Positions 1-7,879 of a stretch of 64,000 nucleotides of DNA are shown here, one piece after another. The position numbers and the translations under genes are program-made. The notes beneath the pieces are model-generated. The model saw only the letters and a list, made by a program, of their open reading frames with translations. It searched no databases and was not told the DNA's origin. The DNA is from Clostridium peptidivorans. Its GTDB lineage: Bacteria > Bacillota > Clostridia > Clostridiales > Clostridiaceae. The first letter of the stretch is position 1, and each line of letters begins with the position of its first letter. Location of the stretch: NCBI RefSeq assembly GCF_900205925.1, contig NZ_OAOD01000007.1, forward strand, positions 1 through 64,000, in the 5' to 3' direction.

Positions 1-26
1 TCTTGTGTAAATATCTTATTACTCAT
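1..26 (-). CDS. Possible start of a gene running off the left edge
   Basis: On the minus strand an ATG at 26-24 begins MSNKIFTQ and stays open to the window edge. A G-rich stretch (GGTGGG) lies just upstream and a TATAAT-like hexamer at about 51-56. Only eight residues are visible, so no family can be named. It follows the recombinase fragment on the same strand and could be part of the same mobile segment. Confidence 0.25.
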
Positions 27-68
27 TAAACCCACCCATTTCTTTATTTACTCTATTATAGATAAAAT

Positions 69-111
69 ACCCTACCGGGTAGACTTTTTTCAAGTGTCTA
101 TCCGATAGGGT
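69..111. repeat. Paired dyads forming a long hairpin after the recombinase fragment
   Basis: Arms at 69-84 and 96-111 are complementary over 16 bp with two G/A or C/T differences that still pair as G-U in one strand. Each arm is itself a small palindrome of the form CTAYC-N-GRTAG. It lies 5 bp after the stop of the truncated recombinase. It could be a transcription terminator, a pair of repressor operators, or recombinase binding sites. Confidence 0.6.
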
Positions 112-116
112 ACATT

Positions 117-539
117 TTACTTAAACATATCAAATGGTCTGTTTACTTCTTCCATTATAATAGGATTATTAATCTCTCTAACCATTCCGCAATACTTATA
201 GAAGTTATAAACTGTACTAAGTATTCTGTTTATTGTTTTACCTGTAGGTTTACTTTCCGCATAAATACTAACTACGTTATCGGTAGCGTTAGGCTCTCTA
301 AGGTACTCTATAAATTCTCCTATAATGTTAGGTGTTACTTCATCATATTGATAATGCTCTCTATTCAAGAACTCCCAATATGTCTTTAAATCTGTTCCAT
401 TAGCCTTTATAGTGTTAAATGCTCTATCTTTTTGTCTAAGGTGTTTCAAGTAGTCATATACTGGTTTAACTAATCTTATATTATTGTCTAACAACACAAT
501 AATATCTTTTTCTTTATATCTTATCGTGTGTAATTCCAC
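117..539 (-). pseudogene. Tyrosine recombinase/integrase fragment, N-terminal domain only
   Basis: The 140-residue product matches the SAM-like N-terminal core-binding domain of phage or transposon integrases: a helical domain with the typical pattern TIKANGTDLKTYWEFL and INRILSTVYNFYKY. Full proteins have 300-400 residues with an R-H-R-Y catalytic domain, which is absent here; the frame ends with TAA at 119-117. Start is GTG at 539 with GGAGG ten bases upstream. The most likely reading is a remnant of an integrated element, truncated near the hairpin at 69-111. A natural short DNA-binding protein is possible but less likely. Confidence 0.7.
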
Positions 540-540
540 T

Positions 541-844
541 TCTTTTGTTCCTCCATACTTACTTTATATGTCTAACAAGTTTATACTATCATTTTACCAC
601 TTATACCTAACCTGTATCAATGATAATATCACCTTATAAATATCTATATTAAGTATGGTACTTCACTCTAACATACACTCTTTATCTATACTCTCTTATC
701 CCCTATAATACTGCTATTCTATATTGTTATTTACTATCTATACTATGATCACTAAAGATAACATAGTAATCCTTCCCTTCAGTATAATAATTATTGTTAT
801 TATACCATATTAAGGATTATTTTATAATATTTTCAGAAATAACA
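541..844. other. Gene-free AT-rich stretch
   Basis: About 300 bp with no convincing frame on either strand. It looks like decayed sequence between the recombinase remnant and the palindrome at 845-893. Confidence 0.5.
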
Positions 845-893
845 GTTTACAATAAATGTATTGACCCCAGGGGTCAATACATTTATTGTAAAC
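845..893. repeat. Perfect 49-bp palindrome (24-bp arms, one central base)
   Basis: Left arm 845-868 and right arm 870-893 are exact reverse complements around a single A at 869; the centre reads TTGACCCCAGGGGTCAA. No T-run follows on either strand, so it is not a simple terminator. It could be a protein-binding or recombination site, a cruciform, or a small foldback element. It lies between the recombinase remnant and the promoter of the endonuclease IV-like gene. Confidence 0.9.
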
Positions 894-920
894 CTAATCC
901 TGATATTCTTATTTATATGC

Positions 921-962
921 TTGACAACTAACTATTATAATCTAATAATATTAATTATTAGA
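921..962 (+). promoter_or_regulatory. Possible promoter with operator-like dyad for the endonuclease IV-like gene
   Basis: TTGACA at 921-926 is followed by AT-rich -10 candidates around 943-951. A 9-bp dyad TCTAATAAT-ATTA-ATTATTAGA at 941-962 overlaps the -10 region, which would suit a repressor. The exact -10 is not clear. Confidence 0.4.
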
Positions 963-1027
963 TATAATTTTTAGATTAAATTATTTATTGCTTATATAAC
1001 ATAATTCAAGAAAGATGGTGCTTTATT

Positions 1028-1846
1028 ATGGATAAATTATTATTTGGAATATCTGGTTTACCTATAGGCGAAGAAGGTATGAAGTTTAATTATAAAACTG
1101 GTATAGAATATTTAAAAAATATAGGACTTGATGCAATGGAACTTCCTTTTGTGCGTTCTGTAAATATCACAGAAAAAAATAAAGATGAGGTTTTAAACTC
1201 AAAGCTTTTAAATGATTTTTATCTTTCTGCTCATGGATCTTATTACGTAAATTTAAATGCTGATGAAGATGAGAAACAAGAAAAGTCTATAGAAAGAATA
1301 ATAAAAGGTGCTGAGGCACTTTTAAAAGTACAGGGAAGAAGCTTAGTATTTCATCCTGGATTTTATTTAAAGGATAGCAAAGAAGAAACCTTTAATACCA
1401 TTAAGGAAAATTTATTAAAACTTCCTGACATTGGAGTAGATTATAGACTTGAAACCACTGGTAAAGGTACTCAATTTGGAAGCCTTGAGGAAAATGTAGC
1501 CCTTTGCAAAGAAGTTAAAACCTGTAAGCCTTGCATTGACTTTTCTCATTTACATGCAAGATATAATGGCAGTTTAAAAACTTATGATGATTTTGCAAAA
1601 GTACTTCAACACATAAAAAATGAGCTTGGCTACGAAGCCTTAGAAGATATGCATATACATATATCAGGCATAAACTATGGAGAAAAAGGCGAAAAAAATC
1701 ACCTTCCTTTTTTAGAAAGTGATTTTAAATTTGAAGAATGTTTAAAAGCCTTTAAAACTTTTGATATTAAAGGCTGTGTAATTTGCGAAAGCCCTATGCT
1801 TGAAAAGGACGCGCTGCTTCTTAAGAATTTTTATGAGAGTCTTTAG
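1028..1846 (+). CDS. Endonuclease IV family TIM-barrel protein (Nfo-like)
   Basis: 272 residues, close to the usual ~280 for endonuclease IV, an AP endonuclease of base-excision repair. The likely metal ligands are all visible: H69 (SAHG), H109 (FHPG), E142 (LETTG), D171 and H174/H176 (DFSHLHAR), H209/H211 (HIHISG), H225 and E254 (CESP). It is more divergent than the main Nfo of many bacteria and resembles the shorter clostridial/archaeal branch, so a different sugar-phosphate TIM-barrel activity cannot be excluded. The start ATG has only a weak ribosome site. It stands alone, ending at a strong terminator. Confidence 0.8.
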   Translation: MDKLLFGISGLPIGEEGMKFNYKTGIEYLKNIGLDAMELPFVRSVNITEKNKDEVLNSKLLNDFYLSAHGSYYVNLNADEDEKQEKSIERIIKGAEALLKVQGRSLVFHPGFYLKDSKEETFNTIKENLLKLPDIGVDYRLETTGKGTQFGSLEENVALCKEVKTCKPCIDFSHLHARYNGSLKTYDDFAKVLQHIKNELGYEALEDMHIHISGINYGEKGEKNHLPFLESDFKFEECLKAFKTFDIKGCVICESPMLEKDALLLKNFYESL

Positions 1847-1885
1847 TAAAAGTACGACATTTTTAATATTTATAAATTTAAAATA

Positions 1886-1923
1886 CTAAGAGGTCCTCTT
1901 TGAGAACCTCTTAGCATTTTTTT
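1886..1923 (+). terminator. Bidirectional terminator between nfo-like gene and GNAT gene
   Basis: Nine-bp stem CTAAGAGGT/ACCTCTTAG (1886-1894 with 1906-1914) followed by a run of seven T. It separates two convergent genes. Confidence 0.85.
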
Positions 1924-1924
1924 A

Positions 1925-2431
1925 CTACTTTGCTTTATTTAATACTTTATCATAACAATAAAATGGTTTTTCTTTTCCTAGAAAACTCATTTCTCCAATA
2001 AGCTTATATCCGCATTTTACAAATAGTGAATTCATCTTTTTATTCATTGAGTAAGTATCTGTTTTTAAATATTTTATATTCTTCTTTAAAGCTAGGCTAT
2101 CAGCAAAAGTCATTAGTTCTGTTCCAACCCCACTTCTTCTGTAGGATGGATTCACTGCCATTCTATGGACAACTACAGTCTCTTCATTTAATGACCAATT
2201 TAGTTCATTGTATTCAATGGGTTCTGTTTTATTTATGCATATAAATCCAAGCAGTATACTATCTTTTTCAGCTACAAATAAATCGCCACTTTCAATATCC
2301 TTCATAAAGTCTTTTTCTTTAGGATAATTTTTATCCCATTGATAATTCCCATAAGAATGCATTTCAACTATAGTTTCCTTTAAAATCTCCATAATTTTTT
2401 TTAAATCTTCCAAACATGCTTTTCTTATCAT
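1925..2431 (-). CDS. GNAT family N-acetyltransferase
   Basis: 168 residues with the GNAT acetyl-CoA-binding region: the strand VHRMAVNPSYRRSGVG (motif A, R/Q-x-x-G-x-G/A type), followed by a helix and the C-terminal C-x-x-x-G-Y-K motif (FVKCGYKLIGE). The substrate is unknown. Its start lies 12 bp after the stop of the MarR gene with AGGAGTG upstream, so the two form one transcription unit and the enzyme is probably controlled by that MarR repressor, as in many small detoxification modules. Confidence 0.8.
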   Translation of the reverse strand: MIRKACLEDLKKIMEILKETIVEMHSYGNYQWDKNYPKEKDFMKDIESGDLFVAEKDSILLGFICINKTEPIEYNELNWSLNEETVVVHRMAVNPSYRRSGVGTELMTFADSLALKKNIKYLKTDTYSMNKKMNSLFVKCGYKLIGEMSFLGKEKPFYCYDKVLNKAK

Positions 2432-2443
2432 AAATAATCACTC

Positions 2444-2893
2444 CTAGAAATTTTTTATTTCTTTCCAGTCATTTTCAATATTTTTTCTCATCTTTTTTAC
2501 TAATTGATACATTGATTCTTTTTCTTCTTCAGTAAAATTGCTAAAACAAATTTCAATATTTCTATTCTCTTCTTGTATAACAAGTGTATATATTTCTAAG
2601 CCCTTTTCTTCTGGATATAATCTCCACATTCTTTTATCAATATCATCTCTATTTTTATTTATATAACCTGCCGCAATTAGTTTTTGTATAGCTTTTGTTG
2701 TTGTCGTTTTATCTACTTTCAAAAGATTTGATAAATCAACTTGATTAATTCCAGGATTTTCACATACTCTCGTTAAAAATATATATTGTCCCTTTTGTAA
2801 ATTTAATTCTTTAAACTTTATATCGCTCATAGAATTAATACAACGAGAAACCGTTCCTATTTCCCTTAAAACATAACTATTAAGATTTTTTAT
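2444..2893 (-). CDS. MarR family transcriptional regulator, apparent ATA start
   Basis: A winged-helix MarR repressor with the DNA-binding stretch VDLSNLLKVDKTTTTKAIQK and wing KNRDDIDKRMWRLYP. The first ATG (2830) would cut off the N-terminal dimerisation helix. Upstream the same frame stays open and reads LNSYVLREIGTVSRCINSM, which looks like a normal MarR N-terminus. The only candidate initiator in register with the AGGAGGTG ribosome site (about 2908-2901) is ATA at 2893-2891, so the start appears to be a mutated ATG or a rare non-canonical initiation. From this start the protein would have 149 residues, normal for the family; from 2830 it has 128. Two operator dyads lie directly upstream. 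Confidence 0.75.
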   Translation of the reverse strand: MKNLNSYVLREIGTVSRCINSMSDIKFKELNLQKGQYIFLTRVCENPGINQVDLSNLLKVDKTTTTKAIQKLIAAGYINKNRDDIDKRMWRLYPEEKGLEIYTLVIQEENRNIEICFSNFTEEEKESMYQLVKKMRKNIENDWKEIKNF

Positions 2894-2908
2894 TACTCTT
2901 CACCTCCT

Positions 2909-2940
2909 ATAATTATAGTTGAAAGTTCAACTATAATTAT
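2909..2940. promoter_or_regulatory. MarR operator 1
   Basis: Perfect 15-bp inverted repeat with a 2-bp centre (arms 2909-2923 and 2926-2940), core TAGTTGAA-AG-TTCAACTA. It touches the ribosome site of the marR-GNAT operon, a position suited to autorepression. The same core recurs in the dyad at 2951-2972. Confidence 0.8.
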
Positions 2941-2950
2941 AATAACAAAA

Positions 2951-2972
2951 GGTAGTTGAACTTTCAACTACC
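2951..2972. promoter_or_regulatory. MarR operator 2 / possible thiE terminator
   Basis: Perfect 10-bp inverted repeat GGTAGTTGAA-CT-TTCAACTACC with the same TAGTTGAA/TTCAACTA core as the first dyad, 26 bp away centre to centre. On the minus strand it is followed by TTTTGTTATT, so as RNA it may also end the thiamin operon transcript. A TATAAT-like hexamer lies between the two dyads. Confidence 0.75.
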
Positions 2973-3043
2973 CTTTGAATCTTATTTTTATTAAATATTT
3001 TAAACAACAATAAAAATCCGTAAATATCTCTAATGATTACATT

Positions 3044-3679
3044 CTATTCTACATTTCCCATTAGCTTCTTTAAATTCTTCGCTGCTTCTGCTATGTTCAG
3101 CTTTCCAAGTATTGCAGATATAACAGCAACTCCATCTATATCAGCTGGCTTTAACTTTTCTATATTATTTTCGCTTATTCCTCCAATTGCTACCACAGGA
3201 ATATTTAAGCTTTTCTTTATATTTGAAAGTTCTTCTATGGTTACACTATCTGCATCATCCTTTGTAGTAGTTGGGAATACTGCTCCAACCCCTACGTAAT
3301 CTGCTCCGTCTTCTTGTGCTTTTAGCGCTTCCTCTACATTAGATGTTGAAATTCCTATAATTTTTTCCGAGCCTATTATATTTCTTACTATGCTGCAAGG
3401 CAAATCGCTTTGTCCAACATGGACACCGTCAGCATCTACAGCTAACGCAATGTCAACTCTATCGTTTATTATTAGAGGAACACCATACTTTCTACATACT
3501 TCCTTTACTTTTAAAGCTTCTTTATAAAAATCTAAAGAATCTACATCTTTTTCTCTTATCTGTACTAATGTTGTTCCACCTAATATTGCTTCCTCTACAG
3601 CTTTATCTAAAGGCTTATCTTTTATGAAACTTCTATCTGTTACAAGATACAAAGTATAATTTACGTTTTTCTTATTCAT
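3044..3679 (-). CDS. thiE: Thiamine-phosphate synthase
   Basis: 211 residues, the usual length. ThiE joins HMP pyrophosphate to thiazole phosphate to give thiamin phosphate in the cytoplasm. Family signatures are present: TTLVQIREKD near residue 35, PLIINDRVDIALAVDADGVHVGQ at 65-87, GISTSN, DYVGVGAVFPTTTK (the family's P-T-x-T-K motif) and the phosphate-binding VVAIGGI. It is the last gene of the thiW-thiD-thiM-thiE operon, 11 bp after thiM, with a GGAG ribosome site. Confidence 0.95.
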   Translation of the reverse strand: MNKKNVNYTLYLVTDRSFIKDKPLDKAVEEAILGGTTLVQIREKDVDSLDFYKEALKVKEVCRKYGVPLIINDRVDIALAVDADGVHVGQSDLPCSIVRNIIGSEKIIGISTSNVEEALKAQEDGADYVGVGAVFPTTTKDDADSVTIEELSNIKKSLNIPVVAIGGISENNIEKLKPADIDGVAVISAILGKLNIAEAAKNLKKLMGNVE

Positions 3680-3690
3680 AATTATTCTCC

Positions 3691-4518
3691 TTACTTTTCA
3701 GTTATCTTTGCATATTCGTGAATTATCTCAGGAGTAATAGTTGAAACGCTGTCAATTATAGCTGCTCTAAAGCTTCCAGTTCCCAAATCTTTGTCCATTA
3801 CAGCCTTATATGCTCTTTCTCCGCTTACACCCATAGTTAACACTCCAAGTACTGCTCCTAAATGCTTATCTTCTCTAGTTCCTAAAAATGTACCTATAAG
3901 AGAAGAGCACATGCATCCCGTTCCCGTAACTTGTGATAACATAGGATGTCCATTACGTATTAAGTATGTCTTATCATCATAGCTTATAGAATCCACTTTT
4001 CCTGTTATAGCTATTACAGAATTTAATTTTTTAGATAATTCTTCTCCAAGTTTCTTTCTTCCTTCTATTTCATCTTTTTCTTCTATATCTACATCTACAC
4101 CCCTAGTCTTTGAGCTTAATCCTGCTAAAACTTTTATTTCTGAAAGATTTCCTCGTATGACATCAAAGCATATATTTTCTAGTAAAAGTTTTGCAGTTTT
4201 TGTTCTAAGGCTAGTTGCCCCAACACCTACAGGGTCAAGTATTATGGGAATATTCAGCTCATTTGCTTTTTTTCCTGCAAGTATCATAGAATTTATAGTT
4301 CTGCTGTTTAATGTACCAATATTTATCACAAGTGCTGAAGCAATAGATACCATTTCCTCCACTTCTGCTTCATCATCTGCCATTACAGGACTTCCCCCTA
4401 GCGCAAGTACTATGTTTGCACAATCGTTTACTGTAACGTAATTTGTTATATGATGTATAAGAGGTGTCTTTTCTTTAACTTGTAAAAGAATATGTTTAAG
4501 TTCCTCATAAATTTCCAT
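3691..4518 (-). CDS. thiM: Hydroxyethylthiazole kinase
   Basis: 275 residues. ThiM phosphorylates 4-methyl-5-hydroxyethylthiazole, allowing salvage of the thiazole half of thiamin. The ribokinase-fold signatures are clear: HHITNYVTVNDCAN near the N-terminus, ILDPVGVGAT for the substrate pocket, GNLSEI, and the catalytic GTGCMCSSLIGTF anion hole near residue 195. It sits between thiD and thiE in a salvage operon under the TPP riboswitch. Confidence 0.95.
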   Translation of the reverse strand: MEIYEELKHILLQVKEKTPLIHHITNYVTVNDCANIVLALGGSPVMADDEAEVEEMVSIASALVINIGTLNSRTINSMILAGKKANELNIPIILDPVGVGATSLRTKTAKLLLENICFDVIRGNLSEIKVLAGLSSKTRGVDVDIEEKDEIEGRKKLGEELSKKLNSVIAITGKVDSISYDDKTYLIRNGHPMLSQVTGTGCMCSSLIGTFLGTREDKHLGAVLGVLTMGVSGERAYKAVMDKDLGTGSFRAAIIDSVSTITPEIIHEYAKITEK

Positions 4519-4555
4519 AATAGTTCCCTCCCGATTTATATATAGATCTCTATAC

Positions 4556-5422
4556 CTATAGAATTCCAGCTTTTTTATACAATGTATAAAAATGATTAGT
4601 AGGACCTACACCATGTCCAATGTCTAATGAGTGCTTAATTGCTTCTGTAATATATTCCTTAGCTCCCTTTATTGATTCTATCAAGGAATAACCTAGTGCT
4701 AAATTAGCACATATGGCAGAAGATAAAGTACATCCTGTTCCGTGAGTATTTTTAGTATGTATTCTTTCTCCTTCAAAATAATGAAATTCTTTTCCATCAT
4801 ATAATATATCCACTGCATCATTTGCTAGATGTCCTCCCTTTAAAAGTACATTAGGAGCTCCTATTAAATGAATTATCCTTGCTGCCATTTCCATTTGTTC
4901 TCTTGTTTCTATGGTGGTTAATGTTTCCGCTTCTTTTAACAACTCGCTATATTCATCGTTATCCTTATACATGTGTTTATAAGTTTCTATTATATCCAAA
5001 GCCTCAGGTATATTAGGAGTTATAATAGAGCTTAAAGGTATAAGATTTTCTATAAGTGATTTTTTAGATTCAGGTCTTAATAAATCAAATCCGCTTTTTG
5101 AAATCATTACAGGATCTAAAACCACATTTTTAGGTTTATATTCATTTAATTTTTTACTAATTGCATCTATAGTTTCTATTTTTGAAACCATTCCTATTTT
5201 TACTCCATCCACTTCTATATCCTTAAATATTGCATCTATTTGAGCCTCTATAATTGAAGAGGATAAATCTTCTACTGCCCAAACACCTTGAGTATTTTGA
5301 GCCGTAATAGCAGTTATAACACTCATTCCAAAGGTTCCATTCGCAGAAAATGTCTTTAAATCAGCCTGAATACCTGCTCCTCCTGAGCTGTCAGAACCTG
5401 CTATAGTTAATACTTTTTTCAT
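4556..5422 (-). CDS. thiD: Hydroxymethylpyrimidine/phosphomethylpyrimidine kinase
   Basis: 288 residues, slightly longer than the usual ~265. ThiD phosphorylates HMP twice to supply HMP pyrophosphate to ThiE. It begins with the hallmark TIAGSDSSGGAGIQADLKTF, has VVLDPVMISKSG, ITPNIPEA and LLKGGHL, and ends with the catalytic KNTHGTGCTLSSAI. The extra length comes from an insertion around residues 145-175 (acidic, helical). It is in the thi operon between thiW and thiM, so imported HMP can be used at once. Confidence 0.95.
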   Translation of the reverse strand: MKKVLTIAGSDSSGGAGIQADLKTFSANGTFGMSVITAITAQNTQGVWAVEDLSSSIIEAQIDAIFKDIEVDGVKIGMVSKIETIDAISKKLNEYKPKNVVLDPVMISKSGFDLLRPESKKSLIENLIPLSSIITPNIPEALDIIETYKHMYKDNDEYSELLKEAETLTTIETREQMEMAARIIHLIGAPNVLLKGGHLANDAVDILYDGKEFHYFEGERIHTKNTHGTGCTLSSAICANLALGYSLIESIKGAKEYITEAIKHSLDIGHGVGPTNHFYTLYKKAGIL

Positions 5423-5485
5423 TTCTAAAACCTCCTCGTTTGATTGCTAGTTAATATTTTTTTAATCAATTTTTTAAATTTAGTT

Positions 5486-5980
5486 TTATTGTTTATAAAC
5501 CATATGTATTATGTTTCTCTTTGATATAATAGTCAGTACTACATAAGCTATTAACGCTCCGCCTACACTGCTTATAGAAAAAGGTATTACATAAAATAAT
5601 GCTGCAACATCTTTCCCAAGTATTAATTTAGAAATTGGATAGCAAAGAAGTGCTCCAATTACCCCTGTACCTATAACTTCTCCTAAAAAAGCATATATGA
5701 TTTTTTTACCTTTTCTATAAAATAGCACCGCTAAAAATGCTCCTATCATACTTCCGGGAAAAGCCATTATAGAACCTGTTCCTAAAATATTTCTTATAAC
5801 TGATATACAAAAGGCAATACCTACTCCTATGTAGGAATTAAACATTACTGCAGAAAGCACATTAATTAGATGTTGTATTGGAAAACATCTTGAAGTTCCT
5901 ATAGGAATATAAATTAAATTTGAAAGTAAAACTCCCATAGCTATAAGTAGTGCTGAAAAAGTTAATTTTTTTGTACTCAT
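5486..5980 (-). CDS. thiW: ThiW, thiamin-precursor transporter S component
   Basis: 164 residues with about five membrane helices, the size of an ECF-type substrate-binding (S) component. ThiW proteins are predicted to import thiamin precursors (hydroxyethylthiazole is the usual assignment) with a shared energising EcfAAT module, which is not in this window. The N-terminal IPIGTSRCFPIQH and SVIRNILGTGS are typical of the family. It is the first gene after the TPP riboswitch and has an AGGAGTG ribosome site. Confidence 0.9.
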   Translation of the reverse strand: MSTKKLTFSALLIAMGVLLSNLIYIPIGTSRCFPIQHLINVLSAVMFNSYIGVGIAFCISVIRNILGTGSIMAFPGSMIGAFLAVLFYRKGKKIIYAFLGEVIGTGVIGALLCYPISKLILGKDVAALFYVIPFSISSVGGALIAYVVLTIISKRNIIHMVYKQ

Positions 5981-6081
5981 AAAATCACTCCTAAGTTTAA
6001 ATAATATGAAATATTAAAAATATCCAGCAGAAAATTAGAAGTATTTTAAAAGCAGTACGTCTTAATTTTAATTTTTCTACA

Positions 6082-6125
6082 ATGTAAAAATTAAAAGGCA
6101 CAAACTCCTACGAAGTTTATGCCTT
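6082..6125 (-). terminator. Intrinsic terminator of the TPP riboswitch leader
   Basis: 12-bp stem AAGGCATAAACT with AGUUUGUGCCUU (6095-6125) followed on the minus strand by TTAATTTTT. It lies between the TPP aptamer and thiW, so the riboswitch probably acts by transcription termination when TPP is bound. Confidence 0.85.
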
Positions 6126-6149
6126 AAATATCAAAACAATATCTACATC

Positions 6150-6240
6150 TAACTCCCTACGCCGGCATTATCCAGATCAGGTTAAAGGGTCTAAGAATGG
6201 GATTCTTACTCTCAGCTGGCCATTACCAACTCCCCTGTGT
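6150..6240 (-). ncRNA. TPP riboswitch (THI element)
   Basis: The minus strand carries the conserved thi-box pieces in order: GGGGAGTTGG at the 5' side, CTGAGA, ACCTGATCTGGATAATGCC and GCGTAGGGA closing the P1 side. It heads the thiW-thiD-thiM-thiE operon and is followed by a terminator, the standard arrangement for repression by thiamin pyrophosphate. Confidence 0.97.
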
Positions 6241-6330
6241 GATTACCTATATTATTAATTTTCATTAACATCATACTATATATAAAAAATTAAGTCAATT
6301 AATCTCTATAAAGTTCCTATAAAATTCAAA

Positions 6331-6900
6331 CTAAGATTGACACATAGAAATAAAATATTTGTGAAACTCAAGATTTTCTGTAAGTTCAGGATGGAAAGAT
6401 GTTACAAGGATATTATTTTGTTTAGCTGCTACTATGTTCCCTTTTAACTCATGAAGAACTTCTACATCCTCTCCCACACTAACAATAAAAGGTGCTCTAA
6501 TGAACACAAGAGGAATAGACTTATCTGATACGCACTTAACAATATCTTCAGTGCTAAAACTATCTATTTGCCTTCCATATGCATTCCTTCTAACTTTTAT
6601 ATCCATTACAGAAAGATGAGTTGTGCTATCACTTTCAATTTCTTTTGCTAGTAATATCATACCTGCACAAGTTCCCCATACTGGTAATCCTGATAGTACC
6701 TTGTCTCTAAGCGTAGTAAGCATTCCTGTTTCTCTTAAAATTTTACCAATAGCAGTACTTTCTCCTCCTGGTAGAATTAGTCCACTGATATCTTTAATAT
6801 CCTTTAAAGTTTTAACTTCTACTGCATCAAAGCCTAGCGCATTTATGCTTTTTATATGCTCTATAACTCCACCTTGAAGTGATAAAACTCCTATCTTCAT
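6331..6900 (-). CDS. pdxT: PLP synthase glutaminase subunit
   Basis: 189 residues from the ATG at 6900; an upstream start in the same frame would only add residues overlapping pdxS. PdxT hydrolyses glutamine and passes ammonia to PdxS for ribose-5-phosphate-dependent vitamin B6 synthesis. It shows [25 protein letters not shown], the nucleophile cysteine in [12 protein letters not shown], and the C-terminal His-x-Glu in TSFHPELT. The start lies 1 bp after the pdxS stop, so the two are translationally coupled. Confidence 0.95.
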   Translation of the reverse strand: MKIGVLSLQGGVIEHIKSINALGFDAVEVKTLKDIKDISGLILPGGESTAIGKILRETGMLTTLRDKVLSGLPVWGTCAGMILLAKEIESDSTTHLSVMDIKVRRNAYGRQIDSFSTEDIVKCVSDKSIPLVFIRAPFIVSVGEDVEVLHELKGNIVAAKQNNILVTSFHPELTENLEFHKYFISMCQS

Positions 6901-6901
6901 C

Positions 6902-7771
6902 TTACCAGCCTCTTTCTGCATATCTATTAGTTAAATCTCTTAAATCTATTCCACTCATTGGCTCACCTAATTCTTCTGAAACCTCAGCAAGTGCCTTAGG
7001 ATCATTATAATGAGTAGTTGCAAGTACTATTGCCTTTGCTCGCTTCTCTGGATTACCTGATTTAAATATCCCAGAACCAACAAAAACGCCTTCTGAGCCA
7101 AGCTGCATCATAAGAGCAGCATCTGCTGGTGTTGCAACTCCACCTGCTGCAAAATTTACCACTGGAAGCTTACCTTCCTTCCAAACAAATTTTATTAATT
7201 CGTATGGAGCTGACAATTCCTTTGCAATTGTCATAAGCTCTTGTTCTGAAGCATTTTTTATTTTTCTTATTTCATCCATCATGCATCTCATGTGCCTTAC
7301 AGCTTCAACAACATTTCCTGTACCAGCTTCTCCCTTTGTTCTAATCATAGAAGCTCCCTCACCTATTCTTCTTAAAGCTTCTCCAAGATTTTTAGCACCA
7401 CATACAAAGGGAACTTTAAAATCCCATTTATTTATATGATAAGCTTCATCTGCAGGAGTTAAAACTTCACTTTCATCAATATAATCAATTTCCAAAGCTT
7501 GAAGTATTTGAGCTTCTACAAAATGACCTATTCTAACTTTTGCCATAACCGGTATTGAAACCGCTGATTTTATTTCTTTAATCATTTTAGGATCCGACAT
7601 TCTAGCAACCCCACCTTGCTTCCTTATATCGGAAGGTACTCTTTCAAGGGCCATAACAGCACAAGCCCCAGCCTTTTCCGCTATTTCAGCTTCCTTTGGA
7701 TTGACAACATCCATAATTACTCCGCCCTTTAACATTTGAGCAAGGTTTTTGTTTAATTCGTAATTGTTCAT
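6902..7771 (-). CDS. pdxS: PLP synthase synthase subunit
   Basis: 289 residues from the ATG at 7771, which has a GGGGGA ribosome site; a longer frame to 7825 lacks one. PdxS condenses ribose-5-phosphate, glyceraldehyde-3-phosphate and ammonia to pyridoxal phosphate in a dodecameric complex with PdxT. Family signatures include [55 protein letters not shown] [29 protein letters not shown] and [21 protein letters not shown]. The promoter region carries a phased triple repeat (7830-7869). Confidence 0.97.
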   Translation of the reverse strand: MNNYELNKNLAQMLKGGVIMDVVNPKEAEIAEKAGACAVMALERVPSDIRKQGGVARMSDPKMIKEIKSAVSIPVMAKVRIGHFVEAQILQALEIDYIDESEVLTPADEAYHINKWDFKVPFVCGAKNLGEALRRIGEGASMIRTKGEAGTGNVVEAVRHMRCMMDEIRKIKNASEQELMTIAKELSAPYELIKFVWKEGKLPVVNFAAGGVATPADAALMMQLGSEGVFVGSGIFKSGNPEKRAKAIVLATTHYNDPKALAEVSEELGEPMSGIDLRDLTNRYAERGW

Positions 7772-7813
7772 AAAAATATTCCCCCAATAAAATCTAAATT
7801 TTCTTACATCCAT

Positions 7814-7869
7814 ATTATAAAACAATAATGTATTAGTACAAAATGTACCGATACAAATCGTACCGGTAC
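7814..7869 (-). promoter_or_regulatory. pdxST promoter with three phased operator repeats
   Basis: On the minus strand TTGTAC (7841-7836) and TATAAT (7819-7814) are spaced 16 bp apart. Overlapping and upstream are three 10-bp copies of GTAYYRRTAC-like sequence at 7830-7839, 7845-7854 and 7860-7869, each separated by 5 bp, giving an exact 15-bp period. This looks like the operator of a B6 regulator such as a MocR-type PdxR, but no such gene lies in the window. Confidence 0.7.
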
Positions 7870-7879
7870 ATTTTATTTG

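Noticed and set aside
845..893. Rho-independent terminator
   Set aside because: No T-run on either strand, and no gene ends close by.
2026..2244. Plus-strand frame opposite the GNAT gene
   Set aside because: Antisense shadow with no ribosome site. The same applies to the antisense frames over thi, dha, liv, parE/parC, brnQ and rib genes.
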